Of a DNA stretch of 40,431 nt, positions 24,047 to 31,123 are shown in pieces. Made by a program: the position numbers and the translations under genes. The stretch's first letter is position 1. Every line of letters starts with the position of its first letter. Origin of the DNA: a bacterium (GTDB lineage: Bacteria > Zhuqueibacterota > Zhuqueibacteria > Residuimicrobiales > Residuimicrobiaceae); NCBI GenBank assembly GCA_029554865.1, contig JAKPUX010000327.1:1-40431 (forward strand). Direction: 5' to 3'. A model generated the notes under the pieces. That model saw only the letters and a program-made list of their open reading frames with translations. It was not told the origin of the DNA and ran no database searches.

Positions 24047-25089
24047 GCTTTTACTTGCAAAGAGGTCAAACTTTCCTCAAATGGCGGCCTGATGATCCCC
24101 TTTTCTGTGATAAAGGCGTCGATGAGCTTGGCGGGGGTGACATCAAAAGAGGGGTTGAGCACCGGCACGCCCTCGGGGACTGCTCGCATGCCCCCGCACA
24201 GCTCCACCTCGGCGGCGGCGCGCTGTTCGATGGTGATGTGATCGCCGCTGCGGATCTCCAGGTCGAAGGTGGAGAGGGGGGCGGCCACATAAAAGGGGAT
24301 GCGGTGATGGCGGGCGAGGATGGCCAGTCCATAGGTGCCGATCTTGTTGGCGGCGTCGCCATTGCGGGCGATGCGGTCGGCCCCGACGATGACCATCTGC
24401 ACCAGTCCACGGGCCATGGCATAGGCGGCCATGCTGTCGCAAAGCACCGTCACCGGGATCTCCTCCTCGGCCAGCTCCCAGGCGGTGATGCGGCTGCCCT
24501 GCAGCAGGGGCCGGGTCTCGCAGGCGTAGACCTGGACTTTCTTGCCCTGGCTCACAGCCGTGCGGATCACTCCGAGCGCCGTCCCGAAGCCGCCGGTCGC
24601 AAAGGCCCCGGCGTTGCAGTGGGTCATGATCGATGTGGTCTGGGGTAGCAGGGCTGCGCCGAAGCGGCCGATCGCCCGGCAGCGCTCGATATCGTCGGCG
24701 TGAAGCCTTTGCGCCTCCTCGAGGAGGGCGAGTTTGATCTCGCGCAGGGGGCGGCTGAGCAGCTTCATGAGGGCGGCGCGCATCCGTTCCAGGGCCCAGA
24801 AGAGATTGCGCGCTGTCGGCCGGCTGCGCGCCAGGGCCTCACTCGCCTGGTTGACGCGCTGCAGAAAGGCGGGCCGGTCAGCCTCCTCCAGGGACCAGAC
24901 CGCCAGGACAATACCATAGGCGGCGGCGATGCCGATGGCGGGGGCGCCGCGCACGTTCATCCCCGTGATCGCGCGGATGATGCCCTGATAATCCGAGATC
25001 TCCAGCGCCACCAGCTCCTCCGGGAGCCTGGTCTGGTCGAGAATACGCACCCGGCCGTCGTGCCAGGAGATGCCCTGCAGCTCATCCAT
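24043..25089 (-). CDS. mtnA: S-methyl-5-thioribose-1-phosphate isomerase
   Basis: MtnA isomerises methylthioribose 1-phosphate to methylthioribulose 1-phosphate in methionine salvage; some homologues act on 5-deoxyribose 1-phosphate. The 348-residue protein shows MNVRGAPAIGIAAAYGI, the catalytic cysteine in MTHCNAGAFATGGFGTALG near 157 and the catalytic aspartate in GADRIARNGDAANKIGTY near 237. The C-terminal part has the expected PSFDVTPAKLIDAFITEKG. This separates it from eIF2B regulatory relatives. The ATG has AAAGGA upstream and lies four bases after the waaA stop, so the two are translationally linked. No other salvage gene (mtnK, mtnB, mtnP) is in the window. Confidence 0.94.
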   Translation of the reverse strand: MDELQGISWHDGRVRILDQTRLPEELVALEISDYQGIIRAITGMNVRGAPAIGIAAAYGIVLAVWSLEEADRPAFLQRVNQASEALARSRPTARNLFWALERMRAALMKLLSRPLREIKLALLEEAQRLHADDIERCRAIGRFGAALLPQTTSIMTHCNAGAFATGGFGTALGVIRTAVSQGKKVQVYACETRPLLQGSRITAWELAEEEIPVTVLCDSMAAYAMARGLVQMVIVGADRIARNGDAANKIGTYGLAILARHHRIPFYVAAPLSTFDLEIRSGDHITIEQRAAAEVELCGGMRAVPEGVPVLNPSFDVTPAKLIDAFITEKGIIRPPFEESLTSLQVKA

Positions 25090-25093
25090 TGCT

Positions 25094-26398
25094 TTATTCC
25101 TTTATGCTCTTCAGGTGACGGAGGATGGCCTCCACGACCCGGCCGCTGGCGCCGAGATTCTCGCGCACCAGAGCGCCGGCCTCCCCGCCGATTCTGCGCA
25201 TCTCCTCCCCCCCGCTCAAAAACTGCTGCAAGGCTCTGTCCATGGCAGCCGTGGAGTCGATCAGGACTCCCCCGCCGCGCCGGAGCAGGGCCGCCGCTTC
25301 AAGTGAATTGACGTGATGCGGCCCGAAGCAGACGGCGCAGCCATGGGCCGCCGGTTCGAGGACGCTGTGCACTCCGGGCCCAAAGCCCCCGCCGACGAAA
25401 GCCAGGCCGCCCAGGGCGTAGAGATTGGCGAGCAACCCGATGCGGTCGATGAGCAGCACCTGAAAGTCAGGGCTGGCGGGGCTGAATTCGCCCAGTCTTA
25501 GAAAGCTGATTCCGGACCCGGCGAGGTGGCTCTCAATCCCGCGCAGATGCTCTTCGGTGGTCTCGTGGGGCGCGATGATGACCCTGAAGCCGGGATCCCG
25601 GGCCAAAGCCTCGACCACCGCGGGGAGGATCACCCTCTCATCGGAAGGCCAGGAGCTGCCGATCACCAGGCAGCGCTCGCGGGTGAAGCGGCCGCTTTCC
25701 AGGAGAAACTCGATCTTGCCGGTCTCGAGGGCGCGTTGGCTGACCTGGTCGTAACGGGTGTCTCCGCAAACATGGATGCGCTCGGGCCAGGGATAGATAG
25801 GGTGGAAATGAGCTGCGTTATCGGGGGTGGTTACCAGCACCTCAGCGAAGGTGGCGTAGACCGGACGGATAAAAGCGCGCAGGCGGCGCACGGTGCGCAG
25901 CCGCTGCGGCGTGAGGCTGGCATCAACCAGCAATGAGGGGATGCCGCGGCGCTGGAGCTGGCGCTGCATATTGGGCCAAATGTCATGGCGGATGATCAGG
26001 TGCAGGGAGGGCTTGAGCAGATCGAGAAAAGCCCCGCTCTGCCGCCAGGAATCGAGGGGCAGATAGGTGATGAGGTCGGCTTCCCGATAGCTGCGCGCCG
26101 GTTCATATCCCGAAGGCGAAAAAAAGGAGAGGGCGATGGCGGCCCCGGGGAGACGGCTGCGCAGGGCCCGCACAATCGGCCTGGCCTGTTCGAATTCGCC
26201 GAGGGAGGAGATGTGGATCCAGATGCGCGGACCGGAGTCGGGAAGCACGGCGCACTGTTCGGCAAGACGGTTCAAAAGAGCGCGCCGTCCTGCGACTCCC
26301 CTGGCCACCTTGTTATTGAAGAGGGCCGCAAGACGAACGGAAAACATGAAAAGGGGGATGAATATCCCATTGTAGAGCAGAAGGATGATGGGCTGCAT
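25094..26398 (-). CDS. waaA: 3-deoxy-D-manno-octulosonic acid (KDO) transferase
   Basis: WaaA (KdtA, family GT30) transfers KDO from CMP-KDO to the lipid A precursor on the inner membrane. The 434-residue protein starts with a membrane helix (about 1-25) followed by the basic NNKVARGVAGRRALLNRL. The catalytic glutamate lies in WIHISSLGEFEQARPIV, and RHDIWPNMQRQLQRRGIP, VCGDTRYDQV, VIGSSWPSDERVI and GGFGPGVHSVLEPAAHG complete the family pattern. It starts at ATG only 23 bases after the hairpin that ends the LytR_C gene. It sits away from the lpx genes but should act directly after them. The number of KDO residues added cannot be told. Confidence 0.95.
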   Translation of the reverse strand: MQPIILLLYNGIFIPLFMFSVRLAALFNNKVARGVAGRRALLNRLAEQCAVLPDSGPRIWIHISSLGEFEQARPIVRALRSRLPGAAIALSFFSPSGYEPARSYREADLITYLPLDSWRQSGAFLDLLKPSLHLIIRHDIWPNMQRQLQRRGIPSLLVDASLTPQRLRTVRRLRAFIRPVYATFAEVLVTTPDNAAHFHPIYPWPERIHVCGDTRYDQVSQRALETGKIEFLLESGRFTRERCLVIGSSWPSDERVILPAVVEALARDPGFRVIIAPHETTEEHLRGIESHLAGSGISFLRLGEFSPASPDFQVLLIDRIGLLANLYALGGLAFVGGGFGPGVHSVLEPAAHGCAVCFGPHHVNSLEAAALLRRGGGVLIDSTAAMDRALQQFLSGGEEMRRIGGEAGALVRENLGASGRVVEAILRHLKSIKE

Positions 26399-26420
26399 GC
26401 CTGCCAGCTGGTAGGTGGTT

Positions 26421-26448
26421 AAAAGAATGCCTCCCGAGGGGGAGGCAT
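26421..26448 (-). terminator. Hairpin terminator or attenuator between LytR_C gene and waaA
   Basis: ATGCCTCCC (26427-26435) pairs with GGGAGGCAT (26440-26448) over a four-base loop, followed on the minus strand by TCTTTTAACC. The T-run is imperfect. It lies seven bases after the LytR_C gene stop and ends about 22 bases before the waaA ATG, leaving no room for a separate waaA promoter. Confidence 0.75.
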
Positions 26449-26454
26449 CCGGAA

Positions 26455-26982
26455 TCAGTGCTTTTTCTTGTATGCGCGCAGATCCTTGTAATCGGAGCCG
26501 ATGATGAGATCGACGTCGCTCTGAGAGGTTTTGCTCTCGATGGTGAGGATGCGGTCGCGGGAGACCCCGACGAGTGCAGCGATCTTTTCGACCTCCCGGT
26601 TGCTGATCTGGCCGCGGTTGATCAGGACCGATTTCTCATAGTCGAAGGTCTCGGCATTGCCGGTATTGACGACGTTGTACTGTTTTTCACGCAGAGCATC
26701 AGCGAAGACCAGGGCTACGCCCTTGACCCCACAGCCGTTCAGCACCGAAACCGAGGTGGTGCTGCTGTCAACGATTGAGGTACCGGTGCCGCCCGAAGGG
26801 ATGATGATCTTTTTGACCAGGGAAGCGACGAGAATGACATTGATCACCAGCAGCCCCCAGATCAGAATGGTTTTGGATCCCTTTTTGATCGCTCCCGTAT
26901 CGATGACGCTCTTCTTGCCCGTTTTTGTGCTCGCAGGCTTGCGGGCATATACCTTCCTGGTAGTAAACGATCTCTTGTTCAC
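26455..26982 (-). CDS. Small membrane protein with LytR C-terminal domain
   Basis: This 175-residue protein has a strongly basic N-terminus (about 1-34, many Lys and Arg), one membrane helix (about 36-60, TILIWGLLVINVILVASLV) and a LytR_C-like domain (about 75-172). The latter opens with TSVSVLNGCGVKGVALVFAD and ends VDLIIGSDYKDLRAYKKK. LytR_C domains occur C-terminal to LytR-CpsA-Psr catalytic domains, but here the catalytic domain is absent. The expected topology is N-in with the domain in the periplasm. The start is GTG, with GGAAGGAAG upstream. A candidate promoter precedes it and a hairpin follows. The function of stand-alone LytR_C proteins is not established; a cell-wall-related role is a guess. 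Confidence 0.82.
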   Translation of the reverse strand: MNKRSFTTRKVYARKPASTKTGKKSVIDTGAIKKGSKTILIWGLLVINVILVASLVKKIIIPSGGTGTSIVDSSTTSVSVLNGCGVKGVALVFADALREKQYNVVNTGNAETFDYEKSVLINRGQISNREVEKIAALVGVSRDRILTIESKTSQSDVDLIIGSDYKDLRAYKKKH

Positions 26983-27055
26983 AGCCTTCTTCCTTCCCTT
27001 TTACCTTGGTGTTGCGGCGCTGTCCCCGCCGGCTTTACGGCTTAACACCATTAAA

Positions 27056-27084
27056 GATATAATAATTAACCAGAAAAACAACAA
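27056..27084 (-). promoter_or_regulatory. Candidate promoter for the LytR_C gene
   Basis: TTGTTG (27079-27084) is spaced 17 bases from TATATC (27056-27061) on the minus strand, in the AT-rich part of the 201-base gap after panC. The predicted leader of about 70 bases is unremarkable. Confidence 0.35.
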
Positions 27085-27103
27085 TTAATTTCAGTATTTT
27101 AGC

Positions 27104-27126
27104 CCCCGAAAAGACCATTTTCCGGG
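27104..27126 (-). terminator. Possible terminator after panC
   Basis: CCCGAAAA (27105-27112) can pair with TTTTCCGGG (27118-27126) with one bulged C, about 58 bases after the panC stop. The following minus-strand sequence is CTAAAATACTG, with no proper T-run, so termination is uncertain. Confidence 0.3.
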
Positions 27127-27183
27127 CGAAGCCGCGCCTGCAGCCGGGCAGTCGGCCCGAGCGGATTGCGGCGTGGGCCGGGT

Positions 27184-28044
27184 TTAGCGCCCGATGCGCC
27201 CATTGTCAATCAGCCGGGTGGTGCCGATGCGCACGGCGAGCAGGACCTGAACCTCCCGGTCGATCTCCTCCACCGGCGCGAGGCTGTCGGGGTCGACGAT
27301 AGCGATATAATCGATGCTGCTCGAGGCCACGCCGTCGATAAGCCCGCGCATGGCGGCAGTGATTTTTCCCGCATTGCGCTCACCGGCCTGCACCAGGCCC
27401 TCGGCCAAGCGCAGGGACTGAAAGAGAACGGTGGCCTCGGCGCGCTCCTGGGGCGAGAGATAGCTGTTGCGTGAACTTAGAGCCAGGCCGGAGGGTTCGC
27501 GAACGATGGGGGCGACATCAATTTCAATGCCGAAAAAGAGATCGGTATTCATGCGCCGGATGACAGCGGCCTGCTGGTAATCCTTGGCTCCGAAGACGGC
27601 CAGGTGGGGTTTGACCAGATGAAAGAGGAGGGCGACCACGGTGGTGACGCCGTTGAAATGGCCGGGCCGGGAGGCTCCGCACAGCCCCGCGGTGAGTTTC
27701 GCCACGCTGATGGTGGTCTGGAAATCGGGGCCATAGAGGGCTGAGGCTTCGGGGGCGAAGATGAGATCGGCCCCCTCGGCGGCCGCCAGGGCGGTATCGC
27801 CCTTGAGGTCGCGCGGGTAGGAGGCGTAATCCTCATTGGGGCCGAACTGGATGGGGTTGACGAAGATGCTCACCACCACCTTGCCGGCTTTCTGGCGCGC
27901 GCGGCGGATGAGGCTGGCATGTCCTTCGTGCAGGCAGCCCATGGTCGGGACCAGGGCGATGGTCTCGCCGGCCTTGCGCCAGCGCTCGGCCTGGGCGGCC
28001 ATTTCGGCCGGGCTGGTCACTACCGGCAGCATAATTTCTTCCAT
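27184..28044 (-). CDS. panC: Pantothenate synthetase PanC
   Basis: PanC condenses pantoate and beta-alanine using ATP to make pantothenate, the CoA precursor. The 286-residue protein has the nucleotide-binding PTMGCLHEGHASLIRRAR (His39, His42), VSIFVNPIQFGPNEDY, the pantoate-binding FGAKDYQQAAVIRRM and LALSSRNSYLSPQER, which corresponds to the KMSKS-like loop. Length matches the family. The ATG at 28044 is chosen over an earlier codon at 28062 because GGGAGC lies four bases before it and the earlier start overlaps panB. It begins 14 bases after the panB stop. No panD is visible. Confidence 0.95.
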   Translation of the reverse strand: MEEIMLPVVTSPAEMAAQAERWRKAGETIALVPTMGCLHEGHASLIRRARQKAGKVVVSIFVNPIQFGPNEDYASYPRDLKGDTALAAAEGADLIFAPEASALYGPDFQTTISVAKLTAGLCGASRPGHFNGVTTVVALLFHLVKPHLAVFGAKDYQQAAVIRRMNTDLFFGIEIDVAPIVREPSGLALSSRNSYLSPQERAEATVLFQSLRLAEGLVQAGERNAGKITAAMRGLIDGVASSSIDYIAIVDPDSLAPVEEIDREVQVLLAVRIGTTRLIDNGRIGR

Positions 28045-28058
28045 TTCAGCTCCCGTGT

Positions 28059-28871
28059 TCAATAGCTCTCCTGCGGACCGGGAAATTTTCCGGCGCGCAC
28101 ATCATCACCGTAGCGGCGGCAGGCGTCGCGAACGACCTCGCCCAGTTCGGCATAGCGGCGGACGAAACGGGGCCTGAACTCTTCAAAGAGGCCGAGCAGG
28201 TCGTAGAGGACCAGCACCTGGCCGTCGCAGTCGGGACCGGCGCCGATGCCGATGGTCGGGATCTCCAGCTCGGCGGAGACCCTGCGCGCCAGTTCGGCGG
28301 GGATCTTTTCAAGGGTGACGGCGAAGGCCCCGGCCTCCTGGAGGGCGAGAGCATCGACGCGCAGCTGCTCGGCCGCCCCTTCGTCTTTTGCCTGCAGCCC
28401 GTAACCGCCGAATTTGCGCACCGACTGCGGGGTGAGGCCGAGGTGGCCCATCACCGGCATGCCGGCCCGGGTGATGCGGTGGATGGTCTCGGCGATGGCC
28501 GCGCCGCCCTCGAGCTTGAGGGCATCCACCTCCGCCTCCTTGAAAAAACGGGCGGCGTTGCGCAGGGCCTCTTCAGGAGTAATCTGATAGGACATAAAGG
28601 GCATATCGGCGACCAGGAGGGCGCGCCGGATGCCGCGGCGGACCATGCGGCAGTGATAAAGGGCCTCATCCATGGTCATCGGCAGGGTCGACTCGCGGCC
28701 GGCCGCGACCTGGGCGGCGGAATCGCCGACCAGGACCAGATCGACGCCGGCGGCATCGAGCAGGCGGGCGAAGAGAAAATCGTAGGCGGTCAACGCGACG
28801 ATCTTGCGTCCCTGCTGCTTGAACTCATGCAGGCGTGGAACGGTGACCGCTGCCTGGGCATCTTGTGTCAT
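28059..28871 (-). CDS. panB: 3-methyl-2-oxobutanoate hydroxymethyltransferase PanB
   Basis: PanB adds a hydroxymethyl group from methylene-tetrahydrofolate to ketoisovalerate to make ketopantoate. The 270-residue protein has the metal and substrate motifs LTAYDFLFARLLDAAGVD, LVLVGDSAAQ, VADMPFMSYQ, LEGG in VDALKLEGGAA, MGHLGLTPQSV and the catalytic glutamate in FAVTLEKIPAELA. The C-terminal IPTIGIGAGPDCDGQVLVL is diagnostic. The ATG at 28871 is preferred to a TTG two codons earlier. PanB and PanC are adjacent in pathway order, and the ketopantoate reductase PanE is not in the window. The upstream gene is the PorV-like protein, 52 bases away. Confidence 0.95.
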   Translation of the reverse strand: MTQDAQAAVTVPRLHEFKQQGRKIVALTAYDFLFARLLDAAGVDLVLVGDSAAQVAAGRESTLPMTMDEALYHCRMVRRGIRRALLVADMPFMSYQITPEEALRNAARFFKEAEVDALKLEGGAAIAETIHRITRAGMPVMGHLGLTPQSVRKFGGYGLQAKDEGAAEQLRVDALALQEAGAFAVTLEKIPAELARRVSAELEIPTIGIGAGPDCDGQVLVLYDLLGLFEEFRPRFVRRYAELGEVVRDACRRYGDDVRAGKFPGPQESY

Positions 28872-28923
28872 GATCAACCCGAGATTTAAGGTGAAAGCAG
28901 GGCGCGGCTGAGCGTGCAGACGT

Positions 28924-29847
28924 TCAAAAGTTGCCGGTCAGGGTGAAGCGGTTGAGAACCCCAAGAGCGCCCATCGAACTGATGGCATAGTCGATCTGGA
29001 ATTCACGCCAGACAGCGCCCAGTCCAAGCGCCGCACCGGCAAAACTGTCTCCGGACTGGTCGACGTGCATCTCGCGGCCGGACTGATCGTAGCCCAGGCG
29101 CAGAAAGATGTTCTCTGTGAGGGTGAACTCTCCCCCCAGGGCGCCATGCCACTCTTCATCCGAATATTTATAAAGCTGGGCGCTGAGCAGCAGGGGCAGA
29201 TGGGCGAGTTTCTTCGAGAAGCCGAAGCGGAAGACCGTGGGCAGGGGATCCTTGCCGGAGATGAAGGGATTCAGCACCTTGCCAAAATTGGCAAAGCTGA
29301 CGCCGATGGCCAGCTCCTGGGCGGGGATGCGATAAAGCAGCCCGCCATCCAACGCCACCGCATCGGAGGAGTAGTCATCAATCGAGGCGCGGATGTATTT
29401 GAGTCCGGCGCCGGCGTAGAGATTGGGCAGGGGCTGCATGGCATAGGCACCTGTGAAGGCGATGCTGCCGGCGCCGAATTCGCCCAAATCCTGATTATCC
29501 TTGTCCCGCCGGTCGAAGGATCCGTAATCCATATAGGTGATCCCAGCGGCGATACTGCCCGGTCCGACCCCGGGCTGGAGGTAGCCGACGTGGCCGGCGT
29601 TGAAATCGAGGAGATGGTTGAGATAGGAAAAGCTGCCGGTGCGCTGCGAAAGGAGGGCAATGCCGGCGGGATTGCAGGAGATGGCGCTCATGTCCGGTGC
29701 GACCGCCACCAGGGCCCCCGCCATGCCGGCGGAGCGGGCGCCGGTATGGTTCTTCAGGAACTGGAACCCGGCGGTGCCGTTGGGAGCGGCAGCCCAACCC
29801 AGGGTGTTCATGCCCATCAATCCGATTACCAACCATGTGCGCTTCAT
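28924..29847 (-). CDS. PorV/PorQ-family outer-membrane beta-barrel protein
   Basis: PorV-type barrels shuttle type IX secretion substrates or fix them at the outer membrane. The 307-residue protein has a signal peptide (about 1-20, MKRTWLVIGLMGMNTLGWAA). Family features are HTGARSAGMAGALVAVAPD near the start of the mature chain, SAISCNPAGIALL, and alternating amphipathic strands such as YAGAGLKYIRASIDDYSSD and VSFANFGKVLNPF. It ends in RFTLTGNF, with the terminal Phe usual for outer-membrane barrels. I take the ATG at 29847, which begins the signal peptide and has GGGA upstream; a longer start is possible. It follows the tRNA gene and precedes panB. Whether it is a true PorV, a PorQ or a related barrel cannot be decided here. 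Confidence 0.8.
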   Translation of the reverse strand: MKRTWLVIGLMGMNTLGWAAAPNGTAGFQFLKNHTGARSAGMAGALVAVAPDMSAISCNPAGIALLSQRTGSFSYLNHLLDFNAGHVGYLQPGVGPGSIAAGITYMDYGSFDRRDKDNQDLGEFGAGSIAFTGAYAMQPLPNLYAGAGLKYIRASIDDYSSDAVALDGGLLYRIPAQELAIGVSFANFGKVLNPFISGKDPLPTVFRFGFSKKLAHLPLLLSAQLYKYSDEEWHGALGGEFTLTENIFLRLGYDQSGREMHVDQSGDSFAGAALGLGAVWREFQIDYAISSMGALGVLNRFTLTGNF

Positions 29848-29899
29848 ATTTTTTCCCGAAATGAACTCCATCCTGCCTGGCACCTCCAGAAATAGCTCG

Positions 29900-29972
29900 A
29901 GCCACCTGTCGGAATCGAACCGACGACCTGCTCATTACGAGTGAGCCGCTCTACCGACTGAGCTAAGGTGGC
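29900..29972 (-). tRNA. tRNA-Thr(CGT)
   Basis: The minus strand folds into a standard 73-base cloverleaf. The acceptor stem GCCACCT pairs with AGGTGGC, the D arm is GCTC/GAGC, the anticodon stem GCTCA pairs with TGAGC around loop CTCGTAA, and the T arm is GTCGG/CCGAC around TTCGATT. The anticodon CGT reads ACG, so it is threonine. The 3' CCA is not encoded and must be added after transcription. A good -10 box lies just upstream. The gene is complete, and the flanking sequence shows no repeat suggesting an integration site. Confidence 0.97.
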
Positions 29973-29989
29973 TTTTCTTGGTACCCTGT

Positions 29990-30015
29990 ATTATAAATCC
30001 TGTTAATTTAGGCAA
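29990..30015 (-). promoter_or_regulatory. Promoter of the tRNA-Thr gene
   Basis: A perfect TATAAT lies at 29990-29995 on the minus strand, 17 bases before the tRNA 5' end. A -35 candidate is TTGCCT (30010-30015), only 14 bases away, or GGGTTG slightly further upstream at 17 bases. A short leader is expected. Confidence 0.6.
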
Positions 30016-30100
30016 CCCTGGCCACTAAATCAAGCAAAATCTGACCTCATAACGCAGCCCGCCCCTTGCGCAGCGGAGCAGCCCGGTGGGTGTTTCCGGT

Positions 30101-30490
30101 TCAGAAACGCCCCTCCATGTCGGGCATCCAGAAGGCGTTGCGAATGTGCTGCAGGCCGCCTTCCGGCCGGCGCAGGTCGATGGCGATGACGTCGAAACGG
30201 CAGTCCTGGCCCTCGCAGTGGTGCAGGTGGATCCAGGTGAGGGCGGCGCCGGCGATGCGGCGCTGTTTGAGCGGGGTCACCCAGCTTTCAGGCCGACCAA
30301 AGGCGTCGGACGAGCAGGTTTTGATTTCCACAAAGACCAGCACCCCCTGATCGCGGACAATGAGGTCGATTTCCCCGTGCCGGGTGCGAAAATTGCGGGC
30401 GATCACCGTGCAGCCCTGCTGCTGCAGGTAGAGGGCCGCCTGCTCCTCCCCTGCACGGCCGACGCGCTGCTGCCGGTTTGGCGTCTCCAA
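30101..30490 (-). CDS. yraN: YraN/UPF0102-family putative endonuclease
   Basis: The 129-residue protein matches the UPF0102 family, small proteins with a restriction-endonuclease-like fold whose role is not settled. Diagnostic segments are GRAGEEQAALYLQQQGCTV, NFRTRHGEIDLIVRDQGVL and VFVEIKTCSSDAFG, giving the E-(x)n-D-(x)n-E-x-K nuclease core. The start is TTG, with GGAGG eight bases upstream, and it begins four bases after the rnhB stop. Proximity to rnhB is common in bacteria and hints at a nucleic-acid role. It is probably the last gene of the coaE-comEC-rnhB-yraN unit. Confidence 0.92.
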   Translation of the reverse strand: METPNRQQRVGRAGEEQAALYLQQQGCTVIARNFRTRHGEIDLIVRDQGVLVFVEIKTCSSDAFGRPESWVTPLKQRRIAGAALTWIHLHHCEGQDCRFDVIAIDLRRPEGGLQHIRNAFWMPDMEGRF

Positions 30491-30493
30491 ACT

Positions 30494-31123
30494 TCACTCC
30501 TCCCTGAGGGCTTTGGGATGGAACGAGCGCCGGTGGACCGGAGAGAGGCCAAACCGGCGAATAGCCTCGATGTGTTCGCAGGTGGGATACCCCTTGTGTC
30601 CGGCAAAGCCGTATTCAGGCCAGGCGTTGTGCAGGCCCGCCATGATGCGGTCGCGGGTGACCTTGGCGATGATCGAGGCCGCGGCGATGCTCATAGACAG
30701 GCTGTCGCCATGAATGAGGGGGTGTGCTGGCTCGCTGCAAGCCGGCAGCCCGCGGCCATCAACAAGGAGAAAATCGGCCGCGGGGATCAGCATCCCGACA
30801 GCCCGCTGCATCGCAAGATAGGAGGCCATGAGGATATTGATGCGATCGATCTCCTCATGGGTGGCCAGGCCGATCCCGACGGCCAGGGCCGCAGTGATGA
30901 TCTGGTCGTAAAGGGCTTCCCGCCGCGCCGCCGTGAGCTTTTTCGAATCGTTGATGCCGCGGATGATCGCGGCCTCGGGCTCAAAGATCACCGCTGCGGC
31001 GACGACCGGCCCGGCCAGCGGGCCCCGACCCGCCTCGTCGATCCCGGCGATGCGGCTGTATCCGCTCCGCCAGAGTTCCCGTTCATGATGCAGCCAGTCC
31101 ATGGCGCGGCCTGTTTCCTTCAC
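30494..31123 (-). CDS. rnhB: Ribonuclease HII
   Basis: RNase HII removes ribonucleotides and RNA from RNA-DNA hybrids. The 209-residue protein has IAGIDEAGRGPLAGPVVAAA, with the first two catalytic acids, FLLVDGRGLP, with the third, and GDSLSMSIAAASIIAKVTRDRIM, the type II signature. The C-terminal HKGYPTCEHIEAIRRFGLSPVHRRSF is typical. The GTG at 31123 directly follows the comEC stop (TAAGTG) and is preceded by AAGGA; an ATG seven codons further on is possible. Coupling to comEC is likely. No missing catalytic residue was seen. Confidence 0.95.
   Translation of the reverse strand: MKETGRAMDWLHHERELWRSGYSRIAGIDEAGRGPLAGPVVAAAVIFEPEAAIIRGINDSKKLTAARREALYDQIITAALAVGIGLATHEEIDRINILMASYLAMQRAVGMLIPAADFLLVDGRGLPACSEPAHPLIHGDSLSMSIAAASIIAKVTRDRIMAGLHNAWPEYGFAGHKGYPTCEHIEAIRRFGLSPVHRRSFHPKALREE

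Noticed and set aside
29900-29972. tRNA-Thr as an integration site
   Set aside because: No integrase, no repeat of the tRNA 3' end and no foreign gene block next to it.
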